The translations under genes and the position numbers were made by a program. Source: an uncultured Mediterranea sp. (lineage in GTDB: Bacteria; Bacteroidota; Bacteroidia; Bacteroidales; Bacteroidaceae). From it: 42,825 bases of DNA. The DNA is taken from contig CAMGIP010000006.1 of assembly GCA_946056155.1 (NCBI GenBank), positions 1-42,825 on the forward strand. Direction: 5' to 3'. The notes beneath the pieces were generated by a model. It ran no database searches, was not told the origin of the DNA, and saw only the letters and a program-made list of their open reading frames with translations. Every line of letters starts with the position of its first letter. Position 1 is the first letter of the stretch. Shown here piece by piece: positions 1 through 5,957 of the stretch.

Positions 1-771
1 AACGAGCAGGTTGAGGATGTAGTCGCGTACGTCGGGGGTAACCTGTTTCTTGGCATCGCTCCATGCACAGTCGGGGTTGCAGTGGCTCTCCACGATGAGG
101 CCGTCGAAGTTGAGGTCCATGGCCTGTTGGCAGAGGGGAGCTACCAGTTCGCGTTTGCCTCCGATGTGGCTGGGGTCACACAGGATGGGAAGTGCCGGTA
201 TGCGGCGGCGCAGTTCGATAGGAATGTGCCACTGCGGCAGGTTGCGGTAGATTTTCTTATCGTAGCTGCTGAATCCGCGATGGATGGCTCCAAGGCGTTT
301 CAGTCCGGCTCCGTTGATGCGTTCCAGGGCTCCAATCCAGAGTTCAAGGTCCGGATTGACGGGGGTCTTCACCAATACGGGCACATCCACTCCCTTCAAG
401 GCGTCAGCAATCTCCTGTACGGCAAAGGGGTTGGCTGTGGTGCGTGCACCAATCCAGAGAATGTCGATACCAGCCTTCAAGGCTTCAAAGACATGCTTGG
501 CAGTAGCTACTTCGGTTGCAACCAACATGCCGGTCTCTTTCTTCACCTCTTTGAGCCAGGCGAGACCCTCTACGCCTATACCCTCAAAGCCTCCGGGCTT
601 GGTACGTGGTTTCCAGATGCCAGCTCTGAAAATCTTGATGCCCTTGTTGGCCAGTTGGCGGGCTGTATCCATCACTTGTTCTTCTGTTTCTGCGCTGCAG
701 GGACCTGCAATGACGATGGGGCGTTTATCTTCGATGCCCGGTAATTGGAGTTTTTCAAGTTCGAGTTCCAT
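1..771 (-). CDS. 3-deoxy-7-phosphoheptulonate (DAHP) synthase, probably fused to chorismate mutase (partial)
   Basis: This is the 5' part of a DAHP synthase gene that runs off the left edge; 257 codons are visible with no stop. DAHP synthase condenses phosphoenolpyruvate and erythrose 4-phosphate, the first step of the shikimate pathway. Visible family motifs are AGPCSAET (residues 22-29), KPRTKPGGFEG (54-64), IGARTTANP (107-115), KTPVNPDLELWIGA (135-148), HRGFSSY (164-170) and CDPSHIGG (198-205). In Bacteroides relatives this type carries a C-terminal type II chorismate mutase domain; that part is outside the window, so the fusion is inferred. The ATG at 771 directly precedes the conserved N-terminus. 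It lies 146 nt downstream of the aminotransferase gene on the same strand and is probably the third gene of the attenuator-controlled aromatic operon. Confidence 0.93.
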   Translation of the reverse strand, partial: MELELEKLQLPGIEDKRPIVIAGPCSAETEEQVMDTARQLANKGIKIFRAGIWKPRTKPGGFEGIGVEGLAWLKEVKKETGMLVATEVATAKHVFEALKAGIDILWIGARTTANPFAVQEIADALKGVDVPVLVKTPVNPDLELWIGALERINGAGLKRLGAIHRGFSSYDKKIYRNLPQWHIPIELRRRIPALPILCDPSHIGGKRELVAPLCQQAMDLNFDGLIVESHCNPDCAWSDAKKQVTPDVRDYILNLLV

Positions 772-840
772 ATCGAATATGTTTTGAGTTGTTATACTAT
801 GGGGTTATTGTTGTTTTCTTACTGTCTGAATCTTCATCAC

Positions 841-872
841 ACCTTATTATATATATACCTTATTATATATAT
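841..872. repeat. Tandem duplication of a 16-bp AT-rich unit
   Basis: The unit ACCTTATTATATATAT occurs twice head to tail with no mismatch, in the gap between the aminotransferase and DAHP synthase genes. It could be a simple replication-slippage product. No terminator or promoter box is evident in it. Confidence 0.8.
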
Positions 873-917
873 GCTTTTGCTGTCATCCTGCCAACATTTG
901 GCATTGTGCAGGTAGAA

Positions 918-2171
918 TCAACCGAGATGCAGTTGACGTATGCGTTCCAGTGCCTCCTGTAGTTTCTCCTCCTTGCAACAGAGTGAGATGCGCAGGTAAC
1001 GCCGTCCATTGCTTCCGAAGATGAATCCGGGCGTGATGAATACCCGTGCCTCGTGGAGTACCCGTTCCGTCAGTTCCTCAACGTCGGCATAATGGTCGGG
1101 TATGCGTCCCCAAAGGAACATGCCCACTTGCTTCTTGTCGTAACTGCAACCCAAACACTTCATAATCTCTCCAGCGATGGATCGTCTGTTGCGGTAGTTG
1201 CTGTTGTTGCCTTCGTACCAGTCACGGTCTGCCTGCAAGGCGGTGGAGGCGGCCAACTGCAGGGCACGGAACATGCCGCTGTCGATGTTGCTCTTCACCT
1301 TCAGTACCCACTGAATAAACTGTGCGTTAGAGGCCAGCATTCCGATTCTCCAGCCGGGCATGTTGTGGCTCTTGCTCATGGAGTTGAACTCTATGCAGCA
1401 GGATTTGGCCCCCGGTACGCTGAGAATGCTGATGGGGTGGTCGTTGAGTATAAAGCTGTAGGGATTGTCGTTGACAATGATGATACCTTTCCTGCGGGCA
1501 AAATCCACCAACCGTTCGTAGAGCTCGGGGGTAGCATTGGCACCGGTAGGCATGTTGGGGTAGTTGGTCCACATCAGCTTGACACGGCTCAGGTCCATCT
1601 GTTCAAGCTGTTCAAAGTCGGGCATCCAGCCATTCTCCTCTTTCAGGTCATAGTTGACCACCTCAGCTCCGAGGATGCGGCTCAGTGAGGTATAGGTAGG
1701 ATAGCCGGGGTTGGGCACCAGTACCTGTTCACCGGGGTTGACAAAGGCAAGAGTTACGTGCAGAATACCCTCTTTGGAACCGATAAGCGGTTGTACCTCC
1801 GTTGCGGGGTCAAGGTCCACGTTATACCACCGTTTGTACCAGTCGGCAAAGCTGCTGCGCAACTCGGGAATACCGATGTAGGGCATGTAGCCGTGGCCGT
1901 TGGGATTCTGTGCCTCGCGGCAGAGGGTATCAATGGTTTCTGCCGAGGGAGGCATATCGGGACTTCCGATGCCTAGACTGATAACATCCTTGCCTTCGGC
2001 GTTCATACGGGCCACTTCCTTGAGTTTGCGTGAAAAGTAGTACTCGCTCACGAGGGAGAGGCGGTCGGCCGGTTGATAGGCAGGAGTCTGTACCTGCGTG
2101 GCTGATGTCTGTACCGGTTGTGTAGAAACAGAGTTGGGGGTAGTGGAAGGATTATGCGTGGAATTGTTCAT
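918..2171 (-). CDS. PLP-dependent aminotransferase, class I/II (aromatic operon)
   Basis: This is a fold-type I aminotransferase of 417 residues, expected to transaminate phenylpyruvate, hydroxyphenylpyruvate or prephenate in Phe/Tyr synthesis. Visible landmarks are NMPTG (206-210, the NPPTG region), VNDNPY (233-238, Asp and Tyr contacting PLP), SMSKSHN with Schiff-base Lys267, PGWRIG (272-277) and the late LRISLC segment with a substrate-carboxylate Arg. The start is the ATG at 2171; an in-frame TTG lies 9 nt upstream. The gene overlaps the end of pheA by 20 nt, which suggests translational coupling. Oddly, residues 1-36 are a Ser/Thr/Gln/Pro-rich low-complexity stretch before the conserved QPADRLS region. 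Substrate is inferred from context; the fold assignment is firm. Confidence 0.9.
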   Translation of the reverse strand: MNNSTHNPSTTPNSVSTQPVQTSATQVQTPAYQPADRLSLVSEYYFSRKLKEVARMNAEGKDVISLGIGSPDMPPSAETIDTLCREAQNPNGHGYMPYIGIPELRSSFADWYKRWYNVDLDPATEVQPLIGSKEGILHVTLAFVNPGEQVLVPNPGYPTYTSLSRILGAEVVNYDLKEENGWMPDFEQLEQMDLSRVKLMWTNYPNMPTGANATPELYERLVDFARRKGIIIVNDNPYSFILNDHPISILSVPGAKSCCIEFNSMSKSHNMPGWRIGMLASNAQFIQWVLKVKSNIDSGMFRALQLAASTALQADRDWYEGNNSNYRNRRSIAGEIMKCLGCSYDKKQVGMFLWGRIPDHYADVEELTERVLHEARVFITPGFIFGSNGRRYLRISLCCKEEKLQEALERIRQLHLG

Positions 2172-2994
2172 ATTCGCCAAGTATTTTAAGTTCTTTCGTC
2201 AAGGGAGTGATGGCAATGATGGACTGCTTGTAGCGGAGCACATTGTCGAAAGTCACATCTACATAGAATTGGTACTCCCATTCGCGTCCGATGATGGGCA
2301 ACGACTGGATTTTGGTCAGGTTGATGTGGTAGAACGATAGGATGGAGAGTACCTGCGAGAGGCTGCCTTCAGTGTGGGGCAGGGTGAAGACCAGACTGGC
2401 CTTGTTCACCTCGCGGCTGCGGTGTCGGTTAATCTCATCCACTTGCCAGGAGTCTGCCACGACAAGGAAACGAGTGAAGTTGTGCTTATTGGTTTCAATG
2501 CCCTCCTCCAATATCTTCATGCCGTATAGCTCAGCCGCAGCGCGGGAACAGATGGCAGCATGTCCGCGGAGGTTATTCTTCTTGATCAGTTCTGCGCTCA
2601 AGGCCGTATCTTCAGCCTCCACCACCTTGATGGAGGGGTGATGGTTGAGGAATTCGCGACACTGCATCAGGGCAATAGGGTGGGAGTTGACCTCGGTAAT
2701 GTCCTTCCACTCCTCGTCCGGTAGGCAGACAAAGCTGTGGGAGATGCGCAACTTGTATTCACCTACAATCTGGGTACCGCTCTGTCTAAGCAGTTCGTGA
2801 TTGTAAAGCAGGCTTCCGGCAATGGTGTTTTCAATGGCTACCAAGCCGATGACCTTACTGTCCTTGGCCACTGCTTCAAATACCTCTTCAAAGGTGGCGC
2901 AGCAGATACATTCCACCTCTTCATCGTTGAAGTATTGGTGGGCTGCTATTTCGTGGAAGGAACCCAACGCTCCTTGTATCGCTACTCGTTTCAT
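2152..2994 (-). CDS. pheA: Prephenate dehydratase
   Basis: This monofunctional prephenate dehydratase (280 residues) converts prephenate to phenylpyruvate in phenylalanine synthesis. The catalytic domain covers about residues 3-185 and includes GALGSF (8-13), the IENTIAGS segment (54-61) and the catalytic NFTRF motif with Thr184. A C-terminal ACT domain (about 205-280), the usual phenylalanine-sensing site, begins near KASLVF. There is no N-terminal chorismate mutase domain, fitting the idea that the mutase is fused to the DAHP synthase two genes downstream. The gene follows a Phe/Tyr-rich leader peptide and attenuator (3033-3197), so transcription is probably controlled by charged tRNA-Phe and enzyme activity by Phe at the ACT domain. 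Confidence 0.95.
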   Translation of the reverse strand: MKRVAIQGALGSFHEIAAHQYFNDEEVECICCATFEEVFEAVAKDSKVIGLVAIENTIAGSLLYNHELLRQSGTQIVGEYKLRISHSFVCLPDEEWKDITEVNSHPIALMQCREFLNHHPSIKVVEAEDTALSAELIKKNNLRGHAAICSRAAAELYGMKILEEGIETNKHNFTRFLVVADSWQVDEINRHRSREVNKASLVFTLPHTEGSLSQVLSILSFYHINLTKIQSLPIIGREWEYQFYVDVTFDNVLRYKQSIIAITPLTKELKILGEYEQFHA

Positions 2995-3032
2995 CTTTTT
3001 GGTTTCTCTTTGTTGTTAATGGTCGTTGGTAA

Positions 3033-3067
3033 TAAAAAATCCCGCATCCAACAGGTGGAGCGGGATT
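3033..3067 (-). terminator. Attenuator terminator ahead of pheA
   Basis: On the minus strand an 8-bp stem AATCCCGC/GCGGGATT (3060-3067 with 3038-3045, 14-nt loop) is followed directly by a run of six T. It sits between the leader peptide stop (3114) and the pheA ATG (2994), so it would end transcription before pheA. Its 5' arm contains TCCCGCTC (3058-3065), which is an exact complement of GAGCGGGA inside leader codons 20-22 (3133-3140). The two pairings exclude each other. Confidence 0.85.
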
Positions 3068-3113
3068 CTATATGGTTCAATGTTTCATCTATCTCAGTTC
3101 TTAAGCGTCACTG

Positions 3114-3197
3114 TCACTTGACACATACAAACTCCCGCTCTACTTTCTGGCTAAAGTAAAAGTAAAAGAAGAAATATGTGTCAATAAATCGTTTCAT
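3114..3197 (-). CDS. Phe/Tyr-rich leader peptide of the pheA operon
   Basis: This is a 27-residue open frame with ATG at 3197 and TGA at 3114-3116, too short for ordinary gene calling. Residues 7-15 read TYFFFYFYF; in all it has seven Phe and three Tyr codons. That composition, the position 120 nt ahead of pheA, and the terminator that follows are the hallmarks of an amino-acid attenuator such as enterobacterial pheL. A ribosome stalled on codons 8-15 would leave codons 20-22 (GAG CGG GAG) free to pair with the 5' terminator arm, allowing read-through. A ribosome that reaches the stop would cover that region and let the terminator form. Function is inferred; the sequence layout is directly visible. 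Confidence 0.85.
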   Translation of the reverse strand: MKRFIDTYFFFYFYFSQKVEREFVCVK

Positions 3198-3208
3198 ACT
3201 TGAACTAT

Positions 3209-3241
3209 CAAAGTTTGTTTGTTTTTTAATTACGCGGCAAA
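3209..3241 (-). promoter_or_regulatory. Candidate promoter of the pheA leader transcript
   Basis: On the minus strand TTTG (3238-3241) is followed after 21 nt by AAACTTTG (3209-3216), seven of eight matches to the Bacteroides -7 box TAnnTTTG. The implied start would lie only about 5 nt before the leader ATG, so the exact start is uncertain. Confidence 0.45.
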
Positions 3242-3339
3242 AGTAATCAATTTCTTTGAAATGCAAACAAAAATACGCTTTTTTTTCAGCTTCAAGCGAT
3301 TTTTTCTGTGGAATAGCTTATTTTCCTTACCGATAGAAC

Positions 3340-4155
3340 TCACTTTTCGGGTTCAGTACCCTCCTCATGCGTCTCCTCTTCCGTCCGAATGGTCTCCTCT
3401 TTACAGAGGAATGTCTCGTTATCGGAGCCCTTTTCATCGGCAATCTCTTCGGCTACACGCAGATTGAAGTACTCTTCCAGCTCTTTCTCCGCTGAGTTGT
3501 CCACATTCTTCAGGTCGCGGATGATGACTCCGTTTTCGAGTAGCGCAATGCGTCCGCAAACATCTACCGTATGGTTGAGATTGTGGCTGGAGATGATGAC
3601 TGTGGCCTGATGCTCTTCGTTGTATCGCTTCAGCAGATGTTTGATGATGGATTGTGAACTAGGGTCGAGGAAGTTGAAAGGTTCGTCCAATATGAGCAGC
3701 TGCGGGTGGGAGAGCATAGCCGAGATGATTCCTATCTTCTGTTTGTTTCCCATGGAGAAGTTGCGGATATACTTTTTCTGTCCGGTAACCTCTCCGTTCA
3801 TGAACCGTTCAAAGGGTTGCAGGCGCAGATTGACCTCCTCCTTGCTCAAACCATACATCTTGCCAATGAAGTAGAAGTACTCCTCTGGGGTGAGGTAGTC
3901 GATGAGGAACCCGTCGTCAATGAAGGCGCTGGTGAAGGATTTCCACTCCTCACTCTTCTCAACGGCAATGTCTTGGATGGTCACATGTCCCCGGTCTGTC
4001 TTCAGCAGGTCGAGTATCAGGCGGAAGAGCGTTGTCTTTCCTGCTCCGTTGTTGCCGACAAGGCCTAACATCTCACCTTGGGCAATGGTGTACTGCTCTA
4101 CATCTACGGCCAGCTTACTGCCGAATCTTTTTTGTAATTGCTCTATCTTTATCAT
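3340..4155 (-). CDS. ABC transporter ATP-binding protein
   Basis: This is an ABC ATPase of 271 residues, the motor of an exporter. Walker A is GNNGAGKTT (34-42), the signature region is FSMGNKQKIG (133-142), and Walker B is LLILDEPF (153-160), followed by the D-loop and an SSHN switch His. The signature has SMGNK rather than the textbook LSGGQ, as is common in ABC-2-type exporters. After the ATPase fold, about the last 45 residues are strongly acidic (many Glu, Thr and Asp) and probably disordered. It lies 119 nt downstream of the DUF5687 membrane protein on the same strand, which is its likely membrane partner. The transported substrate cannot be told from sequence. Confidence 0.92.
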   Translation of the reverse strand: MIKIEQLQKRFGSKLAVDVEQYTIAQGEMLGLVGNNGAGKTTLFRLILDLLKTDRGHVTIQDIAVEKSEEWKSFTSAFIDDGFLIDYLTPEEYFYFIGKMYGLSKEEVNLRLQPFERFMNGEVTGQKKYIRNFSMGNKQKIGIISAMLSHPQLLILDEPFNFLDPSSQSIIKHLLKRYNEEHQATVIISSHNLNHTVDVCGRIALLENGVIIRDLKNVDNSAEKELEEYFNLRVAEEIADEKGSDNETFLCKEETIRTEEETHEEGTEPEK

Positions 4156-4274
4156 ATTTCATCAATTTTCAATATATAACTTATCATTGGTTGTGGATAA
4201 TGACAGATATCCTCCGGTTCCGAATCTCTGAGAGATGCTGTCAGTCCCTGGTGAACTCGTCAACTGCACCACAG

Positions 4275-5777
4275 TTATCGCTGACGCGTGTCGCGGAATC
4301 CCTCCATATTCTCATACCTCCGTTTCATGAAGCGGCGATAGACGTTGCGAATCCAGTATTTGGAGGTGGCGATGAAGGTCAGCCCAATGGCTATCAATAT
4401 CCAGGAGGCCATTTCTTGACTCACCAAGGCTTTGAGGATACTGTTTACGATGATGGGAATAAACAGTGCCCCTGAGGTAATCAGGTTTTGGTAGCCCGTA
4501 CCGATATTCTGACGGTTGGTCAGTTTCACATTTAGGTTCAACGTTTTCTTGTTCAATACGGCCAACTGGAACAGTAAGCAGTAGATAGGACCGGGTACGA
4601 AGAAGAGCCAACCGAGACAGGTGAGCAGTTCCACTTTGCCAGTGAAGATGGCAGGAAGATTGAGCAGGAGAGGGAAAACCATAGCTGTGCTCCAGAGCAT
4701 ATATTTGGCACGGAGCAGTGCGTAGATGCTCTCCTTACGGCTCATCAGCCCATCGATGTAATTGCCTTCGTAGGCCATCAGGCCGCTCAGACCCAAAATA
4801 CCGAAAATGGCAAAGTTATAGAGGATAAGGAAGTCACGCATGCCGCCCTCATAGACGTCGCTGAAACTGATGAGCAGGCTGAACATCAGAACGACACCAA
4901 AGATCATATAGAGACTCTTGCGGCACATCTTGTTGCGGAGGAAGAGCTTCAGCTCCAGGCGCATGTATTCACCGATGATGCCAAAGCGGTTGAGGAAGCG
5001 GTATTCCGATAGGGTGCCCACCTTTTCCGTTGTGGTTTCTACTTTGCTGAGTTCGGCATAAACCAGACGTTGCATCACAGCACGGTTGATGAGGAACATC
5101 AGCAGGATGATCACAGCCAGTGTTGCAAAAGCTATCCATTCTCCCTGGATGAAGTATTCGCCCAAGGTGGTACTCCAGTCGTACAGCGGGCTCTCTTCGG
5201 GAATGAAGAGTGCGCAAGCGATACCGCTATAGTATGCTATGGGGAGTAGCAACCAGAGGAAACGCTCGTTCATGAGGGTACGGCAGAAGAGAAACCAGTA
5301 GTTGTTGAGCAACATCAGCATCCACACCCCTATGCAGTAGGTGCAGACACCCCATACCCCGTAGAAGCGGGTTACCGTGAGAATGGCAAAGGGAACATAG
5401 AAGAAGAGCCAGAGGAGGTTATAGCCCTGCAGACCGGAGCGGAGCAGCAGTACATCAATGAGCCGGTGACGATGGATGGGCAACAGCATGTAGGGCTTCA
5501 TCTCTTGGGTCGGAGTCTTCTGAAAGGCAAAACGCATCAGGAAGTCGAGGCCCAAGACAAAGATGAAACCGGCATTGAGCACATGATACGGCTCGCGAGA
5601 CCCTTCGTCAAAGGCAAAGGCAAACAGGGTGCCGAAGAAGATGAGATAGCCTATCCAGAAGAGGGCCATGAAGTAGCCCCAGAACTGTGCGAACTTGTTG
5701 GTCTCGAACATGGGGTTGCGCTTCTCGGACAACTTCCGGTGCTGACGCAATATACGGAATAGAGTAATCAGATGCAT
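4275..5777 (-). CDS. DUF5687 family membrane protein (ABC-2-type exporter permease)
   Basis: This is a polytopic membrane protein of 500 residues of the kind annotated DUF5687 in Bacteroidetes. I see around ten hydrophobic segments; the first pair lies near residues 30-55 (WGYFMALFWIGYLIFF) and more follow through the C-terminal half. The ATG at 5777 is preferred because the protein then begins MHLITLFRILRQH, the form I associate with this family; an upstream frame of 17 more codons has no support. It is followed on the same strand by an ABC ATPase gene, so the two probably form one exporter. Substrate unknown. Confidence 0.82.
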   Translation of the reverse strand: MHLITLFRILRQHRKLSEKRNPMFETNKFAQFWGYFMALFWIGYLIFFGTLFAFAFDEGSREPYHVLNAGFIFVLGLDFLMRFAFQKTPTQEMKPYMLLPIHRHRLIDVLLLRSGLQGYNLLWLFFYVPFAILTVTRFYGVWGVCTYCIGVWMLMLLNNYWFLFCRTLMNERFLWLLLPIAYYSGIACALFIPEESPLYDWSTTLGEYFIQGEWIAFATLAVIILLMFLINRAVMQRLVYAELSKVETTTEKVGTLSEYRFLNRFGIIGEYMRLELKLFLRNKMCRKSLYMIFGVVLMFSLLISFSDVYEGGMRDFLILYNFAIFGILGLSGLMAYEGNYIDGLMSRKESIYALLRAKYMLWSTAMVFPLLLNLPAIFTGKVELLTCLGWLFFVPGPIYCLLFQLAVLNKKTLNLNVKLTNRQNIGTGYQNLITSGALFIPIIVNSILKALVSQEMASWILIAIGLTFIATSKYWIRNVYRRFMKRRYENMEGFRDTRQR

Positions 5778-5813
5778 ATCGTAAGATTTTCTATGAATAG
5801 AGAGATACAAGAA

Positions 5814-5889
5814 GAGGCGCAAAGTCACAGAAGCTGATACCTGTTGGATGAAATCTGAAGGTTCTTCTCTTCCTGTGTCTTTGCGCCTC
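5814..5889. repeat. Inverted repeat with 17-nt arms between the M16 and DUF5687 genes
   Basis: Arm 5814-5830 (GAGGCGCAAAGTCACAG) and arm 5873-5889 (CTGTGTCTTTGCGCCTC) pair with a single mismatch; pairing extends further if one base is bulged. It lies downstream of the M16 protease gene on the minus strand and could end its transcript, but there is no clear T-run. It may instead belong to a dispersed intergenic repeat family. Confidence 0.6.
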
Positions 5890-5957
5890 GGAGTGCATTT
5901 CCCGGCATCTTACATAGAATCTATGATGAAGTGTGGGAAATGGTAAGGTGACTCGAC

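Noticed and set aside
4192..4200. Perfect DnaA box (TTATCCACA on the minus strand), with another at 22845-22853
   Set aside because: Two isolated 9-mers far apart and far from dnaA do not form an origin; one overlaps the nrdJ stop codon. Chance occurrence is sufficient.
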